A stretch of 49,599 nucleotides of DNA from positions 1 to 49,599 of the forward strand of contig PMZR01000055.1 of NCBI GenBank assembly GCA_003170135.1, read 5' to 3'. This DNA comes from Acidobacteriota bacterium (GTDB lineage: Bacteria; Acidobacteriota; Vicinamibacteria; Vicinamibacterales; Fen-181). Positions 23,462-31,501 of this stretch are shown piece after piece. A program made the translations under genes and the position numbers. The notes below the pieces were generated by a model, which saw nothing but the letters and a program-made list of their open reading frames with translations, did no database searches and had not been told where the DNA came from. Each line of letters opens with the position of its first letter. Positions within the stretch are counted from its first letter, which is position 1.

Positions 23462-25371
23462 ACCTGCTCCTCGGGGTCAACGTAGTTGTTAAATCCTGAA
23501 TCCGACTCGATTTCATGCGGGCCTTTCGGCTGTTCTCTGTCGTGGGAGGTAGGTCTTTCGTCTTCAGCTAAAACCTCAAAACCTAAATTCCCCGTCTCTT
23601 CCGTTTGCAGGTTTTGCAGGTTTTCGTCTGTACGTACAGGGGAAACCTCAAAACCTGAATCCGGCAGGTGGTAGCGGTAGGGGTCGCGCTTGCCGCCTTT
23701 GCCGGTTCGAACGACCTGTCCGCGACGGAGTAGGACGCTCCGAAGCGTGGCGGGTACGTAGGTGTTCGCACACCCGACGACGTGACTCTTAATCCACGCC
23801 TCGGTGACACCATCGGGGGACGATTCCTCGCGCATCGCTTCCAGGATGCGGCGCGCGACGTCCTGCTCGTCGGCGTCACGCTTTGAGCCGACAGGTTGGA
23901 GGCGCCCGGTAGTTTTGTCGCGTTCGATGACGAGCGGTTCGAGGTCGGGGCCGACGCGCTGGATGCTGGCGAGGGTGCGGTATTTCTCGGATCGGCGCAG
24001 CAGGAAGGTGTTGTCGACGCTGCCGACGAGCGCTGTCGAACCGAGCACGCCGTCCAGGACGCCTTCACGTTGCGCGTGGATGGAGGCGTGGTGCACGAGG
24101 ACGAGCGCTGCGCCGGTGTCGCGCGCGAGCCTGAGCAACGGGGTCATCCGCTCAGTGACCTCCGCGTAGTCGGACATATCCTTCGCACGAATGAGCCGCT
24201 GCAAGGTGTCGACGATGATGAGGGCCGGCCGCTCAGTGGTCGCAAGCGCGTGCAGCGCGGGGAGGAGGTCCGTGGGTGCCTCGCCGACCAGCACTTGGAG
24301 CGGCTCGCTGCCCGTGGCGCCCATCGCCTTGAACGCCCGCCTGACCTCGGAGCGCTTATCCTCAAATGCGATGTACCAGACGGCGCCCTGATGGGTCTGC
24401 CAACTGAGCCAGCGCTCGCCGGTCGCCACCGCGAACGCCAGGTCGCGGGCGAGTGTTGACTTGCCGGCCTTCGGCGTGCCGGCGAGAAGCACGACGCCGC
24501 CGGCCGGGATCCGGTCGTCGATGAGCCACTCAGCTTGGTCCTCGGGTTCGCGCAGGAAGTCCGCGATCGACGTCATCGCGAGCTTCGGCGCCGCGGCGAC
24601 CGGCTGCTCGGCGCTGAACTCCGGCGCCGCCTGGATGAGCGCTGCCAGGTCCTGCTTCGTGTGCGTGCGCAGGTAGTCGGTGACATCGCCCTTGGGTGGC
24701 AGGCCAGGCAAGACGATGATCTTCGTCCAGAGGCCGGCGTCACGGCACGAGCGAGCCACCATGCGCGCGTGCGCCTCGCCGGTCGCATCGTTGTCCGGGA
24801 GCACGGCGACGCACTCGACGCCGGCGGCCAGGAGCTGCTGCGTGTACTCGTCGCGCCACTTTCCGGCGCCGCCGCTGTTGCAGGTCGCGGGCGCACCGAC
24901 GTGCCGCAGGCTCTCGACGTCCTTCTCGCCTTCCGGAATGAGGACCGTCGTACGGCCCTTGAGCTCCGGCAGCCGGTAGAGGACGCGGCGCACGTCGTGC
25001 AGATTCCAGATCCAGCCGCCGGCGCCGTCCGGGCGCCGCTGTTTGAAGTTCTTACCGGGGAAGCGCACGACCTGAAAGAGGAGCGCGCCGGCCTCGTCGA
25101 CGTAGTCGTAGACGGCCTCGACGTCGGCGCTCGAGCGCTCACGCGGCGGGAAGAGATCGCGCCACTCAAGATGCAGCGCGTCGACGATCGCCCGGGCCTC
25201 GCAGCCCGCGTGACAGCGCAGCAGCACGCGGCCGTCGTCGCCTTCGGAGATCGAGAGCGACGCGCGATCGTCCGCGTGCACCGGGCAGCGCGCCATAAAT
25301 CCGTGCCCGTTCTGTCGCGCGGCTTGCGGCAGCGCGGCGAGCACGCGATCGAGCGGCGACGCGTCGCTCAC
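23458..25371 (-). CDS. Primase-helicase (CHC2/TOPRIM primase fused to RepA-type ATPase)
   Basis: A 637-residue replication protein. The N-terminus has a zinc site (C29, H32, C53, C57 in ARCPVH and LRCHAGC). A TOPRIM domain follows with E147 (LIPEGEKD) and the D193-x-D195 pair (LPDNDATG). A RepA/RecA-like ATPase has Walker A GTPKAGKST (298-306) and Walker B ALIIVDTL (D388). A winged-helix-like region lies near residue 500. The GTG start at 25371 overlaps the previous stop as GTGA; the longer upstream frame is not used. The last 180 bases also hold iteron-like repeats, so the C-terminal residues may be shaped by an origin. It should drive autonomous replication of element 1. Confidence 0.9.
   Translation of the reverse strand: MSDASPLDRVLAALPQAARQNGHGFMARCPVHADDRASLSISEGDDGRVLLRCHAGCEARAIVDALHLEWRDLFPPRERSSADVEAVYDYVDEAGALLFQVVRFPGKNFKQRRPDGAGGWIWNLHDVRRVLYRLPELKGRTTVLIPEGEKDVESLRHVGAPATCNSGGAGKWRDEYTQQLLAAGVECVAVLPDNDATGEAHARMVARSCRDAGLWTKIIVLPGLPPKGDVTDYLRTHTKQDLAALIQAAPEFSAEQPVAAAPKLAMTSIADFLREPEDQAEWLIDDRIPAGGVVLLAGTPKAGKSTLARDLAFAVATGERWLSWQTHQGAVWYIAFEDKRSEVRRAFKAMGATGSEPLQVLVGEAPTDLLPALHALATTERPALIIVDTLQRLIRAKDMSDYAEVTERMTPLLRLARDTGAALVLVHHASIHAQREGVLDGVLGSTALVGSVDNTFLLRRSEKYRTLASIQRVGPDLEPLVIERDKTTGRLQPVGSKRDADEQDVARRILEAMREESSPDGVTEAWIKSHVVGCANTYVPATLRSVLLRRGQVVRTGKGGKRDPYRYHLPDSGFEVSPVRTDENLQNLQTEETGNLGFEVLAEDERPTSHDREQPKGPHEIESDSGFNNYVDPEEQV
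23489..23660. repeat. Iteron-like AAAACCT/GCAGGTTTT cluster, candidate origin of element 1
   Basis: About seven copies of a short unit: AAATCCTGAATCC near 23490, AAAACCT at 23570 and 23578, inverted GCAGGTTTT twice in tandem at 23607-23624, AAACCT at 23643, and AAAACCTGAATCC from 23650. A perfect 12-bp palindrome CTGTACGTACAG sits at 23628-23639. The cluster lies within the 3' end of the primase-helicase gene. Confidence 0.6.
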
Positions 25372-25613
25372 GCGGACTCCGCCGGCGGCTGGGCGTCGGT
25401 GAGGATTACCTCGGTCTGGTGCTGCAGGTCGTCGCGACGCGCGAGAGCGCCTTTGAGTCGGTGCTGGGCGGCCTCGACGGCCTCGCGCGCATCGTCGACC
25501 TCGACCTCGGCGTCGAGTAGGTTGTCGATGACCACTTCGAGATGCTGGCGCTCGGCGGCCGGGAGGCCGTTGACAGCCCGCTCGAGCGGCGGTACCGTAG
25601 ACTTCGTCGCCAT
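25368..25613 (-). CDS. Small coiled-coil protein
   Basis: An 81-residue protein that is mostly one charged helix (QHLEVVIDNLLDAEVEVDDA and REAVEAAQHRLKGALARRDD). It may act as a dimerising accessory factor of the replication protein, since its stop overlaps the primase-helicase start as GTGA. AAGGA precedes the ATG. Confidence 0.62.
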   Translation of the reverse strand: MATKSTVPPLERAVNGLPAAERQHLEVVIDNLLDAEVEVDDAREAVEAAQHRLKGALARRDDLQHQTEVILTDAQPPAESA

Positions 25614-25679
25614 CGGGAATCCTTTCCGACGCCCTGGCCGTCACGAGCGGCCGGGGCGTCCGCCTGTACCGCCTGCCTC

Positions 25680-25907
25680 CTACGTGCCGCTTGCGCAGTC
25701 GCTGAAACACTCTTCAGCGGGCACGCCGACCACCTGGCCGATCCGAACCACGCGGCGATCGCCGTATTCAATCGGCACGATCGAGCAGATCAAGGCGCTG
25801 AACACGGACGGGTGCAGACCGGCCTGGCGCGCAAGCTGGTACTGCCGCGTCCCTCGGGCGCGCCGACGCAGGACCTCGAGGCGTAGCCGTTCGCTCACGG
25901 TGCACAT
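25680..25907 (-). CDS. Helix-turn-helix regulator
   Basis: A 75-residue protein with a Cro/CI-type helix-turn-helix (RQYQLARQAGLHPSVFSALI, followed by RVVRIGQVVGVPAEECF). It resembles a phage-type repressor reduced to its DNA-binding domain. The ATG at 25907 lacks a ribosome binding site; a GTG nine bases downstream is an alternative. It sits before the replication genes and may control them. Confidence 0.66.
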   Translation of the reverse strand: MCTVSERLRLEVLRRRARGTRQYQLARQAGLHPSVFSALICSIVPIEYGDRRVVRIGQVVGVPAEECFSDCASGT

Positions 25908-25954
25908 ACGTGAGAGGTTACGCACTGAGGTTGAAGAGATGAGATTTGGGAAAA

Positions 25955-26683
25955 TTATCTTTGCGGGGCCGGCTTCCGAGATTTCTTTCCGCGCGCCGGC
26001 ACGGAGAGCGAGAGCGGGGCCTTCTCGGGAAGGCTGCGGATCTGCGTCGCGAGAATCACTGCCGATGCCCGCCCGAACATTGCCGGGCACGTCGCGCGGA
26101 GGAAGCGCGCCGCGGCCTTCGCGATCGCGACCGGGTCGTCACTGTCGAATGGCAGGTCTGCGCGGTCTGCGGGAATCGACCGCCGGATCCAATCGCGGGC
26201 GTGACGCATAAGAGCGGTGCGCAACCGGGTCCGCGTCCACGTCGCGTCAAGCATAGCCTTCTGCTCCTGGAGCAGCGCGCGCAGTCGCGGGGATGTCGGT
26301 TCCTCAGCCTCGGTGTGGGACCCAGGAGGGCTATATCGCACGCAGTCGTCAATCAAGTCCGCCCAGGCCTTCGCGTACGAGCTTCGCGTCTCGGGATACT
26401 GCTCCGTGTAGTCGAGAAGGTCGTCGGCAAGCCTTGCCGCGCAGCGTGCGCGCGCCGGTGCGGGTTTCGGTCGTCTCAGCACGCTGCGAATCGCGCGCAC
26501 GTTGCTCAACTGAAGCTCGAGGAGTAAATCGGCGAAGGGCAGCTTCGACTCGTTACACAGTTCGGCGAGCTGGCGCGTCTGCCGGCTGAGTGTGCGAGCC
26601 GTGGGACGCGTGCCGTCAAGATGGGCGACCATCTCGACGATCGCGTGCTTCAACCAAGGCGGGACCTGGCGCGACTTGCGCAC
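25955..26683 (-). CDS. Hypothetical helical protein
   Basis: A 242-residue basic, helix-rich protein with no recognised domain. The GTG start at 26683 is chosen because GGAGG lies 6 bases before it; a longer frame from TTG 26698 is less likely. The C-terminus is basic and low complexity (ARGKKSRKPAPQR). Its location between the first gene of element 1 and the regulator suggests an early regulatory or replication role, without direct evidence. Confidence 0.62.
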   Translation of the reverse strand: MRKSRQVPPWLKHAIVEMVAHLDGTRPTARTLSRQTRQLAELCNESKLPFADLLLELQLSNVRAIRSVLRRPKPAPARARCAARLADDLLDYTEQYPETRSSYAKAWADLIDDCVRYSPPGSHTEAEEPTSPRLRALLQEQKAMLDATWTRTRLRTALMRHARDWIRRSIPADRADLPFDSDDPVAIAKAAARFLRATCPAMFGRASAVILATQIRSLPEKAPLSLSVPARGKKSRKPAPQR

Positions 26684-26779
26684 TGACTGCCTCCGCAAGC
26701 AGCTCCGCAGAAGTACTTCGGCGCCAGGCCGTGCGGAAACGGCTTTTCGGGCTGCAGACCCTAGGCGCCGAAACTCGAC

Positions 26780-27001
26780 TCAGGTCGTGTACGACGTCGT
26801 CGTAATCGTGTCGTTCAGGAGGTCCGCGAAGCGCTTCGCCTCGTTCACCGTGGTGCCCGGACGCAGGTCGAATCCGATGAACCCCTTCGACAGGACCGGC
26901 AGAACCTTGTCGATCGCCTCGAGCGCCAGCCAGGGCGTGCCGCGCTCGAATTCCTTCACGACGAATGCGTACCGGGCCCGTTCCGTGCGGCTTTCGAGCA
27001 T
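26780..27001 (-). CDS. Small hypothetical protein, first gene of element 1
   Basis: A 73-residue protein with AAGGAGT before the ATG. It contains FIGFDLRPGTTVNEAKRFAD, where FDL and LRPG resemble a compact alpha/beta fold. No family is recognised. It lies about 90 bases from the att core at 27090, so its promoter must be in or beyond that junction. Confidence 0.6.
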   Translation of the reverse strand: MLESRTERARYAFVVKEFERGTPWLALEAIDKVLPVLSKGFIGFDLRPGTTVNEAKRFADLLNDTITTTSYTT

Positions 27002-27027
27002 GCTGACTCCTTGGCGTCTATCCTACG

Positions 27028-28866
27028 TCAGGCCGCCTGCCGTTTCACGTGCACTTCGACAGGAATCGTCCAAAGGGCTTCGGGTCCGCTTGGGGACGCC
27101 AATACTTTCACGTCTTTTCCATTCCGGCCCGCATACGCCCGGTCGAGCAGCCGGCCGTAGTCGCCGTCGAAGGTGTCCTCCGGGCCGATGTCCTCGGTGC
27201 CCGTCGCATCGGGGACGAGCCACGTGGGGCGCGGGACGGCGATGCCGGTGAACAGCTTGTCGAACCGCGTCGGCCCCGAGAAGTCATAGCCGTCCGGCTC
27301 GCCGGTGAACGGGTTGATGCGCGGCGTGAACGTCAACCGGCCGCGCAAGATCCGCTGGAGTACGGTGCGACCCTGCGTCGTCGACGCGCGGAGGAGGCGC
27401 CGCCATTCCGTCAACCGATTTTCAACGACGGCCGGAGCCAGCCGGGGCACGGGCCGCAGGTTCGCCACCTCGCCGACGATGGCCCGCTGGCGCGCTTCAA
27501 GCTCGCGGAGCTTGACCGCGAACGCCGCCACGTCCCCCGCCGTCTCCACCGCCACGACGAGCCGCGCGACCCGCTTGGCAATGTCCCGCTGTTCACGCGC
27601 TAGATTCGCCTGGATCTCCGTCACGTCGTCGCGCTCCGAGAGGCAGATCACCTGTTCGATGGCGGCCGGCGTCAGCGCGTGCTCTTCGATCGCCTCCAAC
27701 ACCGCCTCGTTCATGTCCACGACGGGCATCCGCAGCGTGTTCGTGCACGCGCCGGTCGTGCGGCGTCGGTAGCAGATATACTCCGGCACGCGGCCCCGCT
27801 TGCGGGAAACCATCTCGACGACGAGGCTGCCACCGCACACCGCGCACGTGGCGAGTCCGGAGAGTAGGTTTTGCGTGGCGGTCTTCGGCGGGCGCCCGCT
27901 CAACCGGCCGCCGGCCAACCGCAAGGCGAGCGTCTCGGCGTCATGTCGGCGGGACATCACGCGCCGCCACAGGGGTTCATCGATGATCCGCAGGTGCGGG
28001 GCGGCGGCGCGGAGCCACTCTGACTCGGGGCGCGGGCGTTGGTTCACCTGGCGGAAGTCGTCGCGCTTGCGCGACTTGTTCCAGACGACCGTGCCGTGAT
28101 AGAGCTCGCGCATGAGGATGGCCCGCACGGTGCCCGGCGCCCAGCCCGCGACGGGCAGCACCTTTGTCGGGTCCTTCCGGACGAACGGCTTCGGGGGTAC
28201 CGCGCCTTCAGCGTTCAGCAGCATGGCGATCCGCTTCAGCCCCTCGCCCGCGTCGTAGAGCGCGAAGATGCGCCGCACGACGGCGGCCTCGACCTGGTTG
28301 ACTTCCAACACCACGTGCGAGCGGAGTGGGTTGCCGTCGCGGTCTTCGCCGTTGAAGATGACGCGGTTGTGGTAGCCGAACACGCGCCCGCCGACGACGT
28401 GACCCGCCTTGGCGGAACGGGTGTGCGACTCGTGGACGCGCTCGCTCGTCTTGACCGCATGGTCTTCGTCGGAAAACCCCTGCACGGACGACAGCAGCTT
28501 CGCGGTGGGGGTTCGCGGCGTCAGCGATGCCCCGTGGACGTACTCGAAGATTTCCACCCCGGCCATCGCAAGCTGCTTGATGGTCATCGCCGTCTCGGAC
28601 ATCTCGCGGCCGATGCTCTTCTGCTCGGACACGATCAGCACCCGGAACGGCGGGCGGGGCAACGTCCCCATCATCCGCATGAACCCGGGGCGCTTGGCGA
28701 ACTCGGTGCCGCTGATGCCGTCGTCGATGTAGACGCAGCGGTTGTCCACGGTCCAACCTTTTGAGGCGGCGAACGCCCGCGCGTTTTCCACCTGCCGCGT
28801 GACGCTCTTCGCGTCCTCCGCGACGTGCTGATCGGTGCTCTTTCTGGCGTAGATGGCGGCGATCAT
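27028..28866 (-). CDS. Large serine recombinase (integrase) of element 2
   Basis: A 612-residue relative of recombinase 1: the same start MIAAIYARKSTDQ with catalytic S10, the same LGRE/IGRE region, a recombinase domain, a zinc ribbon (CAVCGGSL...YICYRRRTTGAC) and a coiled coil. It differs by about 47 extra residues before the C-terminal att-encoded segment. The att core (27090-27101) lies in frame near the 3' end, encoding ASP, and the final 20 residues (SGPEALWTIPVEVHVKRQAA) are encoded by DNA on the element 1 side of the junction. The start overlaps the preceding small gene as ATGA. Confidence 0.93.
   Translation of the reverse strand: MIAAIYARKSTDQHVAEDAKSVTRQVENARAFAASKGWTVDNRCVYIDDGISGTEFAKRPGFMRMMGTLPRPPFRVLIVSEQKSIGREMSETAMTIKQLAMAGVEIFEYVHGASLTPRTPTAKLLSSVQGFSDEDHAVKTSERVHESHTRSAKAGHVVGGRVFGYHNRVIFNGEDRDGNPLRSHVVLEVNQVEAAVVRRIFALYDAGEGLKRIAMLLNAEGAVPPKPFVRKDPTKVLPVAGWAPGTVRAILMRELYHGTVVWNKSRKRDDFRQVNQRPRPESEWLRAAAPHLRIIDEPLWRRVMSRRHDAETLALRLAGGRLSGRPPKTATQNLLSGLATCAVCGGSLVVEMVSRKRGRVPEYICYRRRTTGACTNTLRMPVVDMNEAVLEAIEEHALTPAAIEQVICLSERDDVTEIQANLAREQRDIAKRVARLVVAVETAGDVAAFAVKLRELEARQRAIVGEVANLRPVPRLAPAVVENRLTEWRRLLRASTTQGRTVLQRILRGRLTFTPRINPFTGEPDGYDFSGPTRFDKLFTGIAVPRPTWLVPDATGTEDIGPEDTFDGDYGRLLDRAYAGRNGKDVKVLASPSGPEALWTIPVEVHVKRQAA
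27090..27101. other. Attachment core, middle junction between elements 1 and 2
   Basis: An exact copy of TTGGGGACGCCA, inside the 3' end of recombinase 2. The 14 bases to its left keep GG-TTCG-TCC positions of the tRNA T-arm (9 of 14 identical). It marks the right end of element 1 and the left end of element 2. Confidence 0.8.
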
Positions 28867-29015
28867 CGCTTGCCCTCCTGTACGGTGACCGCGTGGACGA
28901 CGGCGCGCAAGCTCTCAAGCCAACTGGTGATCTCGTCGCGGATGGCCTGCTCGTCGCGCAGGTGCTCGTCGTCGGGGTCCGGCGTGAACGTGACGGTGAC
29001 GGTATACGTTGTCAC
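28863..29015 (-). CDS. Small protein coupled to recombinase 2
   Basis: A 50-residue protein (start GTG 29015) with a beta-like N-terminus (TTYTVTVTFTPDPDDE) and a helix (IRDEITSWLESLRAVVHAV). It overlaps the recombinase as ATGA and the upstream gene as GTGA. It occupies the position of the candidate excisionase in element 1 but shows no helix-turn-helix, so it may be a different kind of directionality factor or unrelated. Confidence 0.6.
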   Translation of the reverse strand: MTTYTVTVTFTPDPDDEHLRDEQAIRDEITSWLESLRAVVHAVTVQEGKR

Positions 29016-29272
29016 TTCTTCCCCTTCGGCGGGGCGGGCATCTCCGTGAACGATGCGCGGGGGACCTTCGCCGTCCAGCCGCGCTTGAGGGCGTCGGTGC
29101 AGAGGGCGTCGAACTTCGCCGTGGCCGTCTTCTCGTCCGGGTGCGTGCTCCGCATCCCGGTCGCCGTCCGCTCGCCGGGCGTCACGACGCGAACGTGGAC
29201 GTTGAAGCCGCGCTTGCCTGCGTTGAGCATGACTTCGAGGTTTGACTTGTCGCTGCCGAACTGCTTTTTCAC
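29012..29272 (-). CDS. Small basic protein of unknown function
   Basis: An 86-residue protein starting at GTG 29272 with AGGAG 8 bases before it. It has a beta-rich middle (RGFNVHVRVVTPGERTATG) and a C-terminal helix (EKTATAKFDALCTDALKRG). It is the first gene of the recombinase 2 unit, downstream of an AT-rich stretch and a 16-bp palindrome. No family is recognised. Confidence 0.62.
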   Translation of the reverse strand: MKKQFGSDKSNLEVMLNAGKRGFNVHVRVVTPGERTATGMRSTHPDEKTATAKFDALCTDALKRGWTAKVPRASFTEMPAPPKGKK

Positions 29273-29309
29273 CTGGCACTCCTGTGCTGGAAGTCGTCGG
29301 GAATCAACG

Positions 29310-29325
29310 ACTTGCAGCTACAAGT
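29310..29325. promoter_or_regulatory. 16-bp palindrome, candidate operator of the recombinase 2 unit
   Basis: ACTTGCAGCTACAAGT, with arms ACTTG/CAAGT and a near-symmetric centre. It lies 38 bases upstream of the first gene, overlapping an AT-rich stretch (29322-29345) that includes TAGACT on the minus strand. A repressor site is plausible. Confidence 0.4.
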
Positions 29326-29368
29326 CTACCATATCTTAAAAAGGAATGATACTTGCATGTAACGCCTT

Positions 29369-29700
29369 GCGCCACCATAGTTTAGGTGGGCGCGTGCCGG
29401 GGGGGCCGCCGGGACAGGTTCACCGACGGACCCTCGGCCGATGCTGGCGTCACGCCCGCCGCCAGATTGAGAATACAAGGCGGGGGTCGCCGGCCACAGG
29501 TGGCGACGACCCCCGCGGGCGGGGCGCGCGTCCGACCGACAGACACGTCGTGCGGTCGTGCTGGCAGATCAAGCGCGCGCTGAAGCTGGCCGCCGCCCGG
29601 CGGCCAGGGTTGCCGGGGAGTGGACTTGCACCCGGCAAATTTCGTTGGGCGGTGCCACGCCGGGGCTGCGAGATCCGGCGTGGCTGACGCTGGCGGCCGC
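29369..29700. other. Array of perfect hairpins without a credible gene (structured RNA or DNA locus)
   Basis: The 547 bases between two leftward genes (29273-29819) show no credible reading frame, only Arg/Pro/Gly-rich shadows. They contain successive stem-loops: 29369-29393 (8 bp, one bulge), 29480-29516 (10 bp perfect, GCGGGGGTCG/CGACCCCCGC, with an inner GCCA/TGGC stem), 29533-29558 (6 bp), 29586-29607 (9 bp perfect, CTGGCCGCC/GGCGGCCAG), 29610-29638 (8 bp perfect, TTGCCGGG/CCCGGCAA) and 29654-29684 (10 bp perfect, GCCACGCCGG/CCGGCGTGGC). This fits a structured RNA, a single-strand origin or a packaging site; the sequence alone does not decide. Confidence 0.55.
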
Positions 29701-29819
29701 CCCGACCAGCAGCGGTGCACGTCGCGGCGGGAAGGTGAACGGCGCGAACGCCGCCGACCGGGCCCCTGCCGCGACTTCAGGCGGTACTCCGCTGATGCCG
29801 CCCCGGAGGTTGCCCGGCC

Positions 29820-30497
29820 TTAACTCGTGACTTCGACGACCCGCCCGTCCGGGTATCGGTCATACGTGCTTCCGTCGCCCCGCGTCTTGCGCTGCGGTGC
29901 GGCCCTCGCGATATCCAGACGTTTCTTCGCCTCGGCCTCATGCTTCGCCCGCGCGTCGTCGTCCATGAGCGCCCCGGCCAGCAGTGCCGCGGCCTCGTCG
30001 CAGCGCCGCTGCAACTCGCGCAGCCGGGGCTCCACCGTCTTCAAGCTCCCCTTCCATGCGGCGGCGACGGTGGTGGTCAGCGTCCCGCTGGGGTCCGCCG
30101 CGCCGTCCCGTTCCATCAGGTCGTCGAGTGGTAATCGAACAGAGAACGCCTCGCCGCGGAAGTCGAGCCCGCGGTCGATTTGCCTCAGCGAGAGTTCCAC
30201 CGCTTGCTTCCGCGCCCGGAGCGCAGGGTTGCGGTCGTACATTTTGAACGTGAGCAGTTCCTCGCAGAGCAGCGCGCGCCACCGTTCGAGCAGGTCGTGC
30301 CACGTGGTCAGGTCGGCCAGCACCGGCGCCACCTCTGCCAGCGTGGACGTGGCGTTGCGCGCGAGGTGGACGCAGGCGGTGAGCATGCGCCGCCGCTCTT
30401 CGTGGTCCTGCCGCTGGTGCGGTGTCCAGTCACCTGGGGTGTCCAGCGGCGCGGGCAGCGCCGCGAGTTCAGCTTCCAACTGTTCGAGGGTTTTCAT
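29820..30497 (-). CDS. Helical phage-like protein of unknown function
   Basis: A 225-residue protein starting at 30497 behind GGGAGGGG. It is largely helical and charged (LEQLEAELAALPAPLD, RLRELQRRCDEAAALLAGAL) and ends with a beta-like RYPDGRVVEV. Its start overlaps the stop of the DUF2213-like gene as ATGA. A head-associated or scaffold role is possible by location only. Confidence 0.66.
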   Translation of the reverse strand: MKTLEQLEAELAALPAPLDTPGDWTPHQRQDHEERRRMLTACVHLARNATSTLAEVAPVLADLTTWHDLLERWRALLCEELLTFKMYDRNPALRARKQAVELSLRQIDRGLDFRGEAFSVRLPLDDLMERDGAADPSGTLTTTVAAAWKGSLKTVEPRLRELQRRCDEAAALLAGALMDDDARAKHEAEAKKRLDIARAAPQRKTRGDGSTYDRYPDGRVVEVTS

Positions 30498-31498
30498 CGC
30501 CCCTCCCTTTTCGCGCGTTCGATCGCGAGCGCGTACGAGTCCGGGGGCACGCCGTGACTTTGATAATGCGGATCGCTTTTCGGACACGGCGCGGTGACGC
30601 GGGCCGAGGCGTATGGATCCGGCGCTTCGTCTCGCTTCTCGACTGTTCGCGGCACCAGGGGTATGGCAGCGTCGCGCTCCTCGATCTGCCTGCTCTGTTC
30701 GCGCAGTTCTTCGTTCTCGCGCGTGCGCTGCACTTTGTATCTCTCTTCAAACGTGTTCATGGGCATGTCGTCCTCGTGAATGTGTGTCTCTGCTGCGCGT
30801 TGAAAGAACCCGCATCCTCCCTCGTCGCACGAGCAGGCGCCGCGCTTTTCGAGCGCCGCGAGGTGATCCGGCTTCATGTTCATCCACCGACGTGCGTAGG
30901 GTTTCCCCGCGTGCGTGCCGGGCGTGTTGTCCGTCTCGACGTAGGCGCCGATTGACACCTCGGACGTCTGACCGGCGCGCATCCGTTCGAGCAGTCGGCC
31001 GGCGCCGACCTTTGTTGCGCGCGCCGGGTCGATGTGGCAGTCCATCAGTAGTTTGTTCCCGCTCACGCGGGCGTGTTCGATGGTGCCGAACGCATGCGCG
31101 TCGATGACGCCTGGTGCCGATGCCGACAACTGACGCCCGTTCCGATCGACCGGGTGCCCGAAGACCACGGGCTTGCCGACCCACTCGCCGACGTTCGACG
31201 AGAGTACGGACTGTGGAATGAATTCGGGGGCGTCACTGTTGACGGCGTGCAATACCATGTCACCACGGAGAGCGACGACAGGGACGAGCAGCCGGCCATC
31301 GGCCGCGACGCGCAGGGCGCCGGCTTCGGCGGGTAGATACACTAATTCACGCATGGGTGTTTTCTCCTTCGCGAGCAGGGCGAGTAGTCGCGCGGCTCGC
31401 TTGCGCTGCAGCGGATGGCAGGCCAACTGTTCGGCTAACTTCCTGCTCGCTCCGAGGGAGCGCAGTTGACGTTCGAGTGCGAAGAACTTCATCCACAT
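30494..31498 (-). CDS. DUF2213-like protein (phage prohead-protease-like)
   Basis: A 334-residue protein whose central part follows the DUF2213 pattern: SNVGEWVGKPVVFGHPVDRN, then GTIEHARVSGNKLLMDCHID, EVSIGAYVETDNTPG, and MKPDHLAALEKRGACSCDEG followed by GCGF. Proteins with this domain lie next to capsid genes in phages and are thought to be prohead maturation proteases or capsid-associated. Here no capsid or portal gene is present. The C-terminus is helical and charged (RYKVQRTRENEELREQ). In a satellite it could alter the head of a helper phage. The start at 31498 is favoured by AAGAG upstream. Confidence 0.78.
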   Translation of the reverse strand: MWMKFFALERQLRSLGASRKLAEQLACHPLQRKRAARLLALLAKEKTPMRELVYLPAEAGALRVAADGRLLVPVVALRGDMVLHAVNSDAPEFIPQSVLSSNVGEWVGKPVVFGHPVDRNGRQLSASAPGVIDAHAFGTIEHARVSGNKLLMDCHIDPARATKVGAGRLLERMRAGQTSEVSIGAYVETDNTPGTHAGKPYARRWMNMKPDHLAALEKRGACSCDEGGCGFFQRAAETHIHEDDMPMNTFEERYKVQRTRENEELREQSRQIEERDAAIPLVPRTVEKRDEAPDPYASARVTAPCPKSDPHYQSHGVPPDSYALAIERAKREGR

Positions 31499-31501
31499 GT
31501 T

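Larger units (their letters stand above)
11593..27101. mobile_element. Integrative element 1 (satellite-like, with terminase and tape-measure genes)
   Basis: Bounded by two copies of TTGGGGACGCCA, the first being the 3' end of tRNA-Glu. The serine recombinase sits at the left boundary. Almost all genes run leftward: three small genes and a regulator, a primase-helicase, several zinc-ribbon and small proteins, a tape-measure protein, a coiled-coil protein, a large terminase, a zinc-ribbon protein, a ribbon-helix-helix protein and the integration genes. No portal, capsid, connector, tail-tube, baseplate or lysis gene is recognisable. No reading frame looks broken. The boundaries are inferred from the repeats and the position of the recombinase. 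Confidence 0.8.

Noticed and set aside
29346..29720. Frames on both strands in the hairpin region
   Set aside because: They are Arg/Pro/Gly-rich, lack start signals and follow the stem-loop sequences rather than codon structure.
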